Of a stretch of 15,777 nt of DNA, positions 1-7,279 are shown one piece after another. The notes below the pieces were generated by a model. It was given only the letters and a program-made list of their open reading frames with translations. It had not been told where the DNA came from and ran no database searches. The DNA comes from Kosmotogaceae bacterium (GTDB taxonomy: Bacteria > Thermotogota > Thermotogae > Petrotogales > Kosmotogaceae). The stretch spans positions 1 through 15,777 of the forward strand of contig DLVL01000054.1 in assembly GCA_003444085.1 (NCBI GenBank), given 5' to 3'. Both the position numbers and the translations under genes were made by a program. Position 1 is the stretch's first letter, and each line of letters starts with the position of its first letter.

Positions 1-1566
1 ATAAAGCAATGCAGGACTTCACTAATTGATACGCTGGGCAAGAGAGATGCACCGGTCCTCCCCTCCGCAGGAGTTCTGCTTTCTATGTATTCTAACAGTG
101 TGAACTGCATGGTGGATCTTGAAGATGCAGTTGTAAGGCAGAACAGGCGTTTTCTCGGCGTTTTCGAGCATATCGAGGAGATCTGGAAGAGATACGTTCA
201 GGCAAAGCTGGACCAGAATTCCCTTGATTACGATGACCTTCTCTTGAAGGCTGTAGAGCTTTTTACAAACAATCCAGACGCTTTGCAAAGAGAATCCGAA
301 AGATTCCGATGGATATTGTGCGATGAATTTCAGGATACAAACCTGCTCCAGTACAGGCTGCTTGAGCTTCTGGCGAAATGCCACGGCAACCTGATTGTTG
401 TCGGAGACGATGCTCAGTCGATCTACTCGTTCAGAGGAGCTCGCTTTGAGAATGTGTACGACTTTCTCAACAAAAAAGAAACGAAGGTTTTCCGTATTCA
501 GACCAATTACAGGTCCACACCGGAAGTCGTTAAGCTCACAAACGCGATCTTCCCCGAGAACTCAATAGAGAAGGAACTCGTAGCTGTAAGGTCCTCGGGC
601 CCCATACCTGTTGTAGCTGACACATGGGATGTACTGGAAGAGGCTGCGTTTGTTGCGCAGAAGATCGAGGAACACGTGAACGACGGCATAAGCCCTGAAA
701 GGATTGGTGTGCTCTATCGTTCTCATGCTCACTCGATGGATCTTCAGCTAGAGCTAGACAAGCGGCAGATTAGCTATATTGTTTTTTCTGGTCCGCGATT
801 TGTTGAGAGCGCTCACGTGAAGGACTTGCTCGCATTCTTAAGGATCACCCAGAATCCTTATGAGCAACTGTCCTGGTCAAGGATCCTCAGACTATTCCCG
901 GGCGTTGGAGCTTCAACCGCCATGAAAGTAACCGGGGCGATCAGGGCAGGTCTGGGTGATGGTGCTTCCCCCGCAGATATCGTCCGCAATTTCACGAGCA
1001 AACGGATAAGACTTGAGCCTCTGGTGAATACGCTCAAAGCAATAGAGTCCGTGAAAAGTCCACGCACCCTCGTAGAGACTGTATACAACGTGTTCTACAA
1101 CAATTACCTGGATAACGCTTATCAGGATGCATATAACAGACGAATGGACGTTGAGAGACTGATGGAGATCGCGGATAGATATAACTCGATCAACGCCATG
1201 CTGGAAGACATTCTGATCAGCGAGAAAGTTGATATGGAAAGAGAACAAACTGAAAGACGCGAGAAGGTGGTTCTGTCCACTGTTCATCAAGCAAAAGGCC
1301 TGGAGTGGGACGTTGTTTTCGTTCTTTCTGTTAATCCAGGCGACTTTCCCAGTTCACTAGCCATTATGGAAGGAAATCTGGATGAAGAAGAGAGGATATT
1401 CTACGTAGCTGTAACCCGTGCCAAGGACTATCTTTACATAATGAGACAGCGTGGAGGAAGAAATAGACCAGTGCTGGGCAACAGGTATGTCTTCCGCAGC
1501 GGACATGATTTCATATCGCGGATCAACCAGGATCTTGCAGAGCACTGGGATGTAAGCTGGGGTTAG
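1..1566 (+). CDS. UvrD/Rep/PcrA-type ATP-dependent DNA helicase, 5'-truncated by window edge
   Basis: This is a superfamily 1A 3'-5' DNA helicase, a family used in repair and replication restart. The reading frame is open to base 1 with no stop, so the gene begins outside the window; an internal ATG at 85 is not the start. About 521 residues are visible, and the N-terminal part carrying the Q motif and Walker A is missing. Visible motifs in order are the Walker B box DEFQDTN (from base 322), motif III GDDAQSIYSFRGA, motif IV around QTNYRST, motif V STVHQAKGLEW (near base 1275) and motif VI ERIFYVAVTRAKDYL (near base 1390) with its arginine finger. The protein ends soon after motif VI and lacks the long C-terminal tail of PcrA/UvrD. 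hppA follows after 34 bases, so co-transcription is possible. Which UvrD-like subfamily it belongs to cannot be settled without the N-terminus. Confidence 0.95.
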   Translation: MKQCRTSLIDTLGKRDAPVLPSAGVLLSMYSNSVNCMVDLEDAVVRQNRRFLGVFEHIEEIWKRYVQAKLDQNSLDYDDLLLKAVELFTNNPDALQRESERFRWILCDEFQDTNLLQYRLLELLAKCHGNLIVVGDDAQSIYSFRGARFENVYDFLNKKETKVFRIQTNYRSTPEVVKLTNAIFPENSIEKELVAVRSSGPIPVVADTWDVLEEAAFVAQKIEEHVNDGISPERIGVLYRSHAHSMDLQLELDKRQISYIVFSGPRFVESAHVKDLLAFLRITQNPYEQLSWSRILRLFPGVGASTAMKVTGAIRAGLGDGASPADIVRNFTSKRIRLEPLVNTLKAIESVKSPRTLVETVYNVFYNNYLDNAYQDAYNRRMDVERLMEIADRYNSINAMLEDILISEKVDMEREQTERREKVVLSTVHQAKGLEWDVVFVLSVNPGDFPSSLAIMEGNLDEEERIFYVAVTRAKDYLYIMRQRGGRNRPVLGNRYVFRSGHDFISRINQDLAEHWDVSWG

Positions 1567-1600
1567 ATACAATAATCGTCGAAACAAGGGAGGGTAAAGG

Positions 1601-3742
1601 ATGAATGTTTTGTACTTTCCACTGATTGCCGGAATAGTGTCTAGTGTTTTCGCATTCATCATGTACAGGAGAACGCTAAAATTCTCCCCAGGGAACGAGA
1701 TGATGCAGCGCCTTTCCGGTCATATTCAAGAAGGAGCTTCTGCTTTTCTCTCCGCAGAAGCAAAGAAGATCTTTCTGGTCGCAATCTTGCTGGCAGTAGC
1801 CCTTGCGATAATATTTAATTCCTACAAGTATGCCGTTGCACTACTCTTCGGAGCACTGATGTCGGAGCTGGCAGGTGTGATGGGAATGGTTGCTGCAACA
1901 AAGGCGAATTCCAGGGTTGCAGAAGGAGCGAAGGGAGGCCTCTCAGAAGCATTTAAGGTGGCTTTTTCAGGTGGCTCGGTAATGGGCCTGGCAGTAGCAG
2001 GTTTCTCTCTCGTTGGACTGGTAATACTTCTTCTTGTCTATAGAAGCTCATTTCTATTTGAGAACCTGACAGATATCTCAAGGGCTTTTGACCGAATCTC
2101 GTATATTGACGGGGTCATCATAATCAGCGCCTACTCCCTTGGAGCAAGTATCATAGCTCTCTTTGACAGGGTCGGAGGTGGAATCTATACCAAAGCCGCT
2201 GACATGAGTGCAGACCTTGTCGGAAAGACTGAAGAACATATTCCAGAAGATGACCCAAGAAACCCCGCGACTATTGCAGACAACGTAGGGGACAATGTTG
2301 GGGATGTAGCAGGTCTTGGGGCAGATATTCTTGAATCTTACGTAGCTTCAATAGTTGCTTCAATCGTTTTGGCCATGTTCATGAAGCTTGCTGACGCATC
2401 TATGACGTCTGAACAATACTACGGTCTGATTCTTCTACCAGTTATGATAGCTGGTGCCGGTGTCGTTTCATCACTGATTGGAGTACTGGTTGTTGCAAAG
2501 ATGAAGGCCAAGGATGCCAGGAAAGCCCTGGGGTTTGGGAATATCTTTACAGGCATACTTGTGCTTGCATCGGTAGCTTTGATTGTATGGCTTATTGCTC
2601 CTGATTACGGTTTCCAGGACCAGTTCCTTCTCAGTCCCGGCTTTGTCTCAAAATGGAGACTTTTCATTGCCGTGGCCTGTGGACTGATCGCAGGACTTGT
2701 CATAAGCAAGACCAGTGAATACTACACATCAGATGACTACGGGCCAACCAGAAAACTCGCAAAGAAGACCCAGACAGGTGTGGCCATAAACATTACTTCT
2801 GGACTTGCCCTTGGAATGGGTAGTACACTCTGGCCGGTCATAACGCTTGGCATGGCGATCATGGGCGCTTACTGGGCAGGAGGAGTATACGGTATATCGA
2901 TCGCTTCATTGGGCATGCTCTCTTTTGTTGGATACATTGTGAGTGTCGACAGTTATGGTCCAATTGCAGATAACGCTGGTGGAATATCCGAGATGGCTAA
3001 GCTCGATCCTAAGGTCCGTAAGATAACCGACAGACTTGACTCTGTAGGAAACACTACGGCTGCCATTGGTAAAGGATTTGCTATAGGCTCTGCTGCTTTT
3101 GCGGCCCTTTCGTTGATCGTTGCGTATTTGTGGAGTGCTGCGGCAGATGTTGAAGAACTGGTGCTGAACCCGGTCATCAATCTTGTTGACCCCTACACAA
3201 TAGTCGGAGCACTTATTGGTGCAATGGTACCGTTCTTCTTCACGTCATTGCTTATCAAGGGTGTTGCAGACACAGCTGATCTGATGATTATTGAGATAAG
3301 ACGTCAATTCAAAGAAGACCCGAAGATACTCACGGGTGAATCTGAACCTGATTATAAGCGATGCATCGAGATTACTACAAAAGGTGCAGTGAGCAGAATG
3401 CTCCAACCAGGAATAGTCGCCATTGCAACGCCTTTCATAGTCGGATTCCTGTTCGGAAGGTCAGGTGTGGCCGGGCTGCTTGTTGGTGGCCTTGGTAGCG
3501 CAGTAATGATCGCACTGTTCTCGGCAAATGCAGGAGGAGCATGGGATAACGCCAAAAAGTACATTGAAAATGGAAACTACGGTGGTAAGAATACACCCGT
3601 GCACGACGCCGCAGTTGTTGGTGATACTGTTGGAGATCCTTTGAAGGACACAGTTGGTCCGTCAATGGATATACTGATCAAGCTGATGTCAGTGGTTTCG
3701 CTTGTCTTTGGTTCCCTGTTCCCCACCACACCGCTGATATAG
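1601..3742 (+). CDS. hppA: K+-dependent membrane-bound inorganic pyrophosphatase (Na+ or H+ pump)
   Basis: An integral membrane pyrophosphatase that couples PPi hydrolysis to cation export. The 713 residues match the family's usual length and multi-helix layout. The substrate and metal site is clear: DRVGGGIYTKAADM from D189 and EDDPRNPATIADNVGDNVGD from E216, plus further acidic motifs SVDSYGPIADNAGG, GGAWDNAKKY and VGDTVGDPLKDTVGPS near the C-terminus. The K+-dependence position reads GNTTAAIGKG (A487, G490); K+-independent enzymes have Lys and Thr there. A glutamate in GADILES (E245) sits where the Thermotoga maritima Na+ pump has its gate glutamate, so Na+ transport is likely but not proved. 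The ATG is set by aagggaggg six bases upstream. A strong terminator follows the gene. Confidence 0.97.
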   Translation: MNVLYFPLIAGIVSSVFAFIMYRRTLKFSPGNEMMQRLSGHIQEGASAFLSAEAKKIFLVAILLAVALAIIFNSYKYAVALLFGALMSELAGVMGMVAATKANSRVAEGAKGGLSEAFKVAFSGGSVMGLAVAGFSLVGLVILLLVYRSSFLFENLTDISRAFDRISYIDGVIIISAYSLGASIIALFDRVGGGIYTKAADMSADLVGKTEEHIPEDDPRNPATIADNVGDNVGDVAGLGADILESYVASIVASIVLAMFMKLADASMTSEQYYGLILLPVMIAGAGVVSSLIGVLVVAKMKAKDARKALGFGNIFTGILVLASVALIVWLIAPDYGFQDQFLLSPGFVSKWRLFIAVACGLIAGLVISKTSEYYTSDDYGPTRKLAKKTQTGVAINITSGLALGMGSTLWPVITLGMAIMGAYWAGGVYGISIASLGMLSFVGYIVSVDSYGPIADNAGGISEMAKLDPKVRKITDRLDSVGNTTAAIGKGFAIGSAAFAALSLIVAYLWSAAADVEELVLNPVINLVDPYTIVGALIGAMVPFFFTSLLIKGVADTADLMIIEIRRQFKEDPKILTGESEPDYKRCIEITTKGAVSRMLQPGIVAIATPFIVGFLFGRSGVAGLLVGGLGSAVMIALFSANAGGAWDNAKKYIENGNYGGKNTPVHDAAVVGDTVGDPLKDTVGPSMDILIKLMSVVSLVFGSLFPTTPLI

Positions 3743-3757
3743 CGACTTTATCAACCT

Positions 3758-3790
3758 AAAGAGGACACGCTCGTAGTGTCCTCTTTTTCT
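3758..3790 (+). terminator. Rho-independent terminator after hppA
   Basis: A perfect 11-bp stem (3758-3768 aaagaggacac pairs with 3776-3786 gtgtcctcttt) has a 7-nt loop and runs into TTTTTCTTT. It lies 16 bases after the hppA stop. Confidence 0.93.
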
Positions 3791-3809
3791 TTGATATGGT
3801 ATCTGAGTG

Positions 3810-3815
3810 TATAAT
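3810..3815 (+). promoter_or_regulatory. Candidate -10 box for the LRR lipoprotein gene
   Basis: A consensus TATAAT lies just after the hppA terminator and 34 bases before the start codon at 3850. No good -35 is spaced correctly; TTGATA at 3791 is only 13 bases away. The box sits inside the palindrome TATAATTATA (3810-3819). Its position downstream of the ATG at 3796 argues against that ATG as the start. Confidence 0.5.
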
Positions 3816-3849
3816 TATAACAGGCACTTCTCTGTGTGGAGGTGGAACC

Positions 3850-4455
3850 ATGAAGAAGGCCATCGTTGCTATTGCATGTATATACCTGGTTCTGCTGCTT
3901 CTTACAGGCTGTCCGATGTTACAGCGACAGGCAGAACGCTCAAGTTTCATAGCTGACACCAACCTTGAAGATGCAATAAGAAAGGAACTGGGGATACGCT
4001 GGGGAAGAATAGAACCTGAGGATCTGGCGAGATTGACCGAGCTTTACGCCAGCTGGATCAACATCTCAGACATCTCTGGCCTGGAGTATGCTGTTAACCT
4101 CGAGATACTCTTCATGAGGGGAAACCGCATTACAGATATCTCCGCTCTCGAAGGTCTGACGAAACTCGAAATACTGTTTCTTCATAACAACAGGATTGTT
4201 GACATCTCGCCACTGGAAAACCTTACAAGCCTTCGAAAGGTTGATCTGTGGGGAAATGAGATAGTTGACATTTCGCCGCTTGCCCGAAACGAAGGACTGG
4301 GCGAGGGCTCATATGTCGATCTAAGAAGAAATGCATACTCGAGTTTTGGCACTGCTTCCTTGCATGATGAGACCCTTGATGATCTCGAGAGTCGCGGTGT
4401 TGTCGTCTTTACCGGAGACGGAATAGACCCGATTCATTGGGAAGACCTGCCCTGA
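3850..4455 (+). CDS. Small leucine-rich-repeat lipoprotein
   Basis: A 201-residue lipoprotein with internalin-like leucine-rich repeats, function unknown. The N-terminus is a lipoprotein signal: MKK, a hydrophobic run, then lipobox LTGC with C21 as the predicted lipidation site. Residues 38-75 have the capping pattern that precedes bacterial LRRs (NLEDAIRKELG, then the start of DISGLEYAVNLE). About three 22-residue repeats follow, each with NxI-DIS-PL spacing, at roughly 78-100, 100-122 and 122-144. The C-terminal 50 residues are an acidic tail without clear repeats. I placed the start at 3850 because a GGAGGTGG site precedes it and the signal peptide begins there; an in-frame ATG at 3796 lies upstream of the likely promoter. 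The gene has its own transcription unit after the hppA terminator. A role in surface protein-protein contact is inference only. Confidence 0.9.
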   Translation: MKKAIVAIACIYLVLLLLTGCPMLQRQAERSSFIADTNLEDAIRKELGIRWGRIEPEDLARLTELYASWINISDISGLEYAVNLEILFMRGNRITDISALEGLTKLEILFLHNNRIVDISPLENLTSLRKVDLWGNEIVDISPLARNEGLGEGSYVDLRRNAYSSFGTASLHDETLDDLESRGVVVFTGDGIDPIHWEDLP

Positions 4456-4531
4456 AGTAGCAGATAGATGTTCTCCCGCTGCCACTTATTCAAGAACAAT
4501 TGAGACGTGCTCAAAGAGAAATCGACCTGCG

Positions 4532-5122
4532 TCATAACGAGTATATTCTCTTGAGTAGCTTGCTCAGCTGTTCACATGCTTTATTGCCCAGTCTTGTTCT
4601 AACCTCTTCTAGAATGTGATCGCCTGAAGAGGGGTTAACCTTTTGCGCGAGGTTTGATGCTGTGAACCCATCTCTTTCAGTAACTTCAACCATCTGATGC
4701 CCCTTAATGTTCCAGACACTTAAAGGGTTGAGAAGCCCCAGATCATCTTCAGCATATACCTCAATCTCTGCGACACAGCCAATATCTGGAAACAGGTACT
4801 GATCTATGACCGCTTGATGCCTGGCTGACTCGCCTGTGATATAGCGGATCTTGACAACACATCTTTCGTCTGAAAGAACCGTGAAAGATGGAAGACACTC
4901 GTCATGATCGACCTGCCGTTCTCTTTCCTGTCTGATCATTCCACTGCCTTCTTTCTCGGTAACTGTCCATGACATTTCACCGGTCCGACTGATTGTCGCT
5001 CTTATGCGCACTTCCGGGTTACTCTGGATGTACCACTGAATCTGCAACACGGCTACTGAGCCATTCAAGTAACCTCCAATTGCGGAGCAATCGACGATAA
5101 ATTTCCTTTCAATCTCCAGCAC
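4532..5122 (-). CDS. CYTH-domain protein (triphosphate tunnel metalloenzyme family)
   Basis: A 196-residue member of the CYTH/TTM superfamily, which folds into a tunnel barrel that binds triphosphate compounds; bacterial members are often tripolyphosphatases or of unknown substrate. The signature ExExK is at the extreme N-terminus (E3, E5, K7). The other expected charged tunnel positions are present in order: RIR near 39-41, TEK near 55-57, ERER near 66-69, KIRY near 91-94, D107, and EIE at 119-121. The last 70 residues extend past the core barrel and hold a helical EEVRTRLG region. The start codon is GTG at 5122, chosen because ExExK begins two residues later. The gene is divergent from the DUF1292 gene and convergent with the LRR gene, with no obvious terminator in the 76-base gap. 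A link to PPi or polyphosphate metabolism near hppA is only suggestive. Confidence 0.85.
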   Translation of the reverse strand: MLEIERKFIVDCSAIGGYLNGSVAVLQIQWYIQSNPEVRIRATISRTGEMSWTVTEKEGSGMIRQERERQVDHDECLPSFTVLSDERCVVKIRYITGESARHQAVIDQYLFPDIGCVAEIEVYAEDDLGLLNPLSVWNIKGHQMVEVTERDGFTASNLAQKVNPSSGDHILEEVRTRLGNKACEQLSKLLKRIYSL

Positions 5123-5156
5123 GATTCCAACACCCTTGTTAACCTTTACTTAAATG

Positions 5157-5184
5157 ATGACAACACTCTTTCTGATACTATCAG
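5157..5184 (+). promoter_or_regulatory. Weak candidate promoter for the DUF1292 gene
   Basis: ATGACA (5157-5162) matches the -35 consensus at five of six positions. Sixteen bases later TATCAG (5179-5184) matches the -10 at four of six. The -10 falls inside the 17-bp dyad, so a repressor bound there would block it. The match is modest. Confidence 0.35.
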
Positions 5185-5186
5185 AA
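5170..5186. promoter_or_regulatory. Perfect 17-bp dyad, candidate operator
   Basis: TTCTGATACTATCAGAA is a perfect inverted repeat with 8-bp arms around a single central base. It lies between the divergent CYTH and DUF1292 genes, 27 bases before the DUF1292 start and about 50 before the CYTH start. There is no loop or T-run for a terminator, so a dimeric DNA-binding protein site is the simplest reading. Confidence 0.5.
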
Positions 5187-5212
5187 GAAGTGCTATCTGT
5201 GGAGGTATTGAC

Positions 5213-5563
5213 ATGACTGAAGAGAAGAATGGTTTTGAAAACGAAGAAATGCTCGAGGAAGAATTGGAAGGTGTTGAAGAAGAGGATCTGCAGGTTTTCT
5301 CAATAACCGACGAAGATGATGAAGAGCATCACTTTGCCCTGGTAAATGAGTTTGAGCATGATGGCAAGAACTACTGGGTTTGTGAAGAGCTATTCTTTGA
5401 CGAAGAGGATGAAATCAGTGTCGACGAAGAAGCCTACGTGATCTTCCGTGCGGAAGAGGAAGATGGAAACACTTTTCTTTTTTCTCTGGAAGAAGCAGAG
5501 TTTGACAACGCAAGCAAGAAGTGGGATGAACTCTGTGATGCAATGACAAAAGAAGAAGAGTAA
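5213..5563 (+). CDS. Acidic DUF1292 family protein
   Basis: A 116-residue, strongly acidic protein of the DUF1292 (YrzB-like) family, whose function is not known. Residues 1-25 are nearly all Glu/Asp and probably disordered. The core from about residue 26 follows the DUF1292 pattern: a short strand ending TDEDDEE, then FALVNEFEHDGKNYWV (family pattern F..L..FE..GK.Y), an acidic loop, AYVIFRAEEEDG, and a closing acidic helix LEEAEF. No cysteine cluster, signal peptide or membrane segment is visible. GGAGGT at 5201-5206 sits seven bases before the ATG, so the start is secure. The gene is monocistronic: a strong terminator follows, and the upstream region contains a perfect dyad and a weak promoter. 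Confidence 0.85.
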   Translation: MTEEKNGFENEEMLEEELEGVEEEDLQVFSITDEDDEEHHFALVNEFEHDGKNYWVCEELFFDEEDEISVDEEAYVIFRAEEEDGNTFLFSLEEAEFDNASKKWDELCDAMTKEEE

Positions 5564-5582
5564 ACTGCCACCTGGAAAGATC

Positions 5583-5616
5583 GCTGGAGGGCCTATATAG
5601 GCCCTCCGGCTTTTTC
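5583..5616 (+). terminator. Rho-independent terminator after the DUF1292 gene
   Basis: The GC-rich stem ggagggcc/ggccctcc (5586-5593 with 5600-5607) has loop tatata and can be extended by three pairs at its base. It is followed by TTTTTC at 5611-5616. It closes the DUF1292 transcript just before the next operon. Confidence 0.93.
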
Positions 5617-5620
5617 GGTT

Positions 5621-5626
5621 TATAAT
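5621..5626 (+). promoter_or_regulatory. Candidate -10 box for the six-gene operon
   Basis: A consensus TATAAT lies 27 bases before the GTG at 5654. A -35 at normal spacing would fall in the stem of the preceding terminator and shows no good match, so this may be a weak or activated promoter. Confidence 0.45.
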
Positions 5627-5653
5627 GGTAATGAACTACAGGGTGGTGATCTC

Positions 5654-6319
5654 GTGATTCTTGTTATGGGTGTCTTCTCTCTTGAGATCAAACCGATTGT
5701 CGACAGTATGTTGCATCTCGAAGCCGGAGAACTCATAAACAGAGATTATGTGCGGGGCACAATCGGCAGAAACGAGCTCGTCGCGACCAGTGGCTTCATT
5801 GGGAAGGTTGAAACGGCAATAGTCACGCAGAAATTCATAGATGCGTTTTCGCCAGATCTGGCCATACTTGTTTCGGGGGCCGGTGGTCTGACGTCTGAGA
5901 TCAAACCAGGTCAGTTAGTCATTGGTTCTGAATTCCAGGAGTATGATGTCAACCTTCCCCTGCGTTCTGGAAAAGTTTCGATTTCATCAGGAGAATCTAT
6001 AGCCTATTCTCACTTTCGAAACTACATCAAAGACACGGTGACTGGTAAGATAATCTCAGGAGACCAGATAGTAGCAGACAGGCAGAAGCGAGACGAGCTT
6101 TATAAGCAATACCAGGGCCTGTGCCTTGATATGGATTCAGCTGCTTTTGCCAAGACAGCTCTGACAAATGAAGTTCCGTTTGCTGTAGTTAAGATTGTGC
6201 TTGATTTATGTGATGAGAACGCCGAAAGAGACTTCAACTACAATTTCGAGAGGTTCTGCAAATCAAGACTTCCCGCCCACAGAGTAGTTGAGGTACTGAA
6301 ATCGCATATCATCGTCTAA
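5654..6319 (+). CDS. Nucleoside phosphorylase superfamily protein, MTA/SAH nucleosidase-like
   Basis: A 221-residue protein resembling 5'-methylthioadenosine/S-adenosylhomocysteine nucleosidases, which cleave adenine from SAM by-products. Relative to the E. coli enzyme, the N-terminal glutamate (E12 there) is kept as E11 in GVFSLEI. The SGAGG turn is at 74-78, the ISGDQIV segment near 134-140, and the catalytic aspartate (D197 there) is D184 in KIVLD. The ribose-binding EME motif is replaced by DMD (D159-M160-D161), conservative but unusual. The protein may therefore be a diverged nucleosidase or act on another nucleoside. The start is GTG at 5654, preceded by aGGGTGGTGat. It is the first gene of a six-gene run; the HIT gene follows after 16 bases. 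Confidence 0.82.
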   Translation: MILVMGVFSLEIKPIVDSMLHLEAGELINRDYVRGTIGRNELVATSGFIGKVETAIVTQKFIDAFSPDLAILVSGAGGLTSEIKPGQLVIGSEFQEYDVNLPLRSGKVSISSGESIAYSHFRNYIKDTVTGKIISGDQIVADRQKRDELYKQYQGLCLDMDSAAFAKTALTNEVPFAVVKIVLDLCDENAERDFNYNFERFCKSRLPAHRVVEVLKSHIIV

Positions 6320-6335
6320 ACTGGAGGGATATGTT

Positions 6336-6674
6336 GTGGCATGCACTTTTTGTGAGATCGCCTCTGGGAACATCCCAGCTTCGATCGTGGCAGAGACCAG
6401 TAACTTCATTGCATTCAGAGACATAAACCCGATCTCCCCTACTCACATACTGGTGGTTCCCAAGAAACATCTTGAGTCACCCGCAGAGCTTGCTTCTTAC
6501 AGCGGAGAGGCTGTCAAAGAGCTGTTTTCTCTATTGGACGAAGTTGCGGACAGAGAAGGTGTCAAAGAAACAGGGTACAGGATCGTCATGAACATCGGTG
6601 ACGATGCCAAACAGGAAGTACTACATCTTCATTTCCACCTCCTCGGAGGAAGGCGGCTTGGTTCTATAGGATGA
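6336..6674 (+). CDS. HIT-family (HinT-like) nucleotide hydrolase
   Basis: A 112-residue histidine-triad protein of the Hint branch, typically an AMP-lysine or adenosine phosphoramidate hydrolase. The triad HLHFHLL is at 97-103, with H99 as the expected nucleophile, and the GGR after it is typical of Hint. The N-terminus carries CxxCEI (C3, C6), often found in bacterial Hint proteins, followed by IPASIVAE. The NPISPTHILVVPKKH block at 31-45 is the conserved core strand pair. The start codon is GTG at 6336, preceded by ctGGAGGGat. The stop overlaps the next start (ATGA at 6671), so translation is probably coupled to the methyltransferase. The adenine-nucleotide specificity fits the upstream nucleosidase-like gene. 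Confidence 0.93.
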   Translation: MACTFCEIASGNIPASIVAETSNFIAFRDINPISPTHILVVPKKHLESPAELASYSGEAVKELFSLLDEVADREGVKETGYRIVMNIGDDAKQEVLHLHFHLLGGRRLGSIG

Positions 6675-7279
6675 GCAAGAGGGCTGAACACTATTACACA
6701 GCGAGCCCCAATTCTCTTCTGAAAGTTAGCGAGGCTATTCTTAAGCTCCCTTCTGGAAGGACTTATCGTTTCAAGACTCCTTCAGGAGTCTTCTCTTTTG
6801 GAAGAGTAGACAGGGCAAGCAGGCTCCTGATAAACCATGCCATTCTACCAGAATCAGGAGCACTGCTGGATATTGGATCTGGATACGGTTGTGTGGGTAT
6901 CACTCTGTGCAGAGAGCATCCCGGACTTTCGCTTCATATGAGTGATATCAACGAGAGAGCAGTAAGATTCACTGAGATAAACGCGAGGGATCACAACTTG
7001 CAGGCAGAGATACGCCTTGGTAACCTTTATGAACCCTGGGCTGATCGTTCTTTTGATGTGATCCTGAGTAACCCGCCTATCGCCGCAGGAAAGCTTGTGG
7101 TTGAGAGTCTTATCTCAGGCGCCAGAGACAGGCTAACAGACGGGGGCTATTTTGAGCTGGTCGCGTATCATAACAAGGGTGGGGCGCGTCTTGAATCCTT
7201 TATGAAGAGGGTATTTGGAAATGCTCTGACTGTCGTGAAGTCTGGAGGGATACGGGTCTATGTATCCCAGAAACTCTGA
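6671..7279 (+). CDS. Class I SAM-dependent methyltransferase, small (RsmC/YbxB-like)
   Basis: A 202-residue methyltransferase of the MTS (methyltransferase small) family, whose members include 16S rRNA guanine-N2 enzymes. The N-terminus has the family feature HYYTASPNS and the FKTPSGVFSFGRVD segment (35-47). The SAM-binding motif I DIGSGYGCVGI is at 67-77, an acidic motif II near SDIN (91-94), and the catalytic NPPI motif at 134-137, which implies methylation of a base amino group. Length matches single-domain YbxB proteins and lacks the extra N-terminal domain of E. coli RsmC. Its ATG overlaps the HIT stop and its own end overlaps the first ABC gene by 20 bases. As a SAM user it fits beside a nucleosidase that would clear SAH, but that link is inference. 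The real substrate is unknown. Confidence 0.9.
   Translation: MSKRAEHYYTASPNSLLKVSEAILKLPSGRTYRFKTPSGVFSFGRVDRASRLLINHAILPESGALLDIGSGYGCVGITLCREHPGLSLHMSDINERAVRFTEINARDHNLQAEIRLGNLYEPWADRSFDVILSNPPIAAGKLVVESLISGARDRLTDGGYFELVAYHNKGGARLESFMKRVFGNALTVVKSGGIRVYVSQKL

Noticed and set aside
85..87. ATG at 85 as the helicase start
   Set aside because: The frame is open to base 1 and helicase motifs I and Q are missing, so the gene must start outside the window.
3796..3849. Upstream in-frame ATG for the LRR lipoprotein
   Set aside because: It precedes the likely -10 box and would bury the signal peptide behind 18 residues; GGAGG directs initiation at 3850.
4500..4514. Short inverted repeat ttgag/ctcaa between the convergent LRR and CYTH genes as a terminator
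   Set aside because: Only five pairs and no T-run on either strand.
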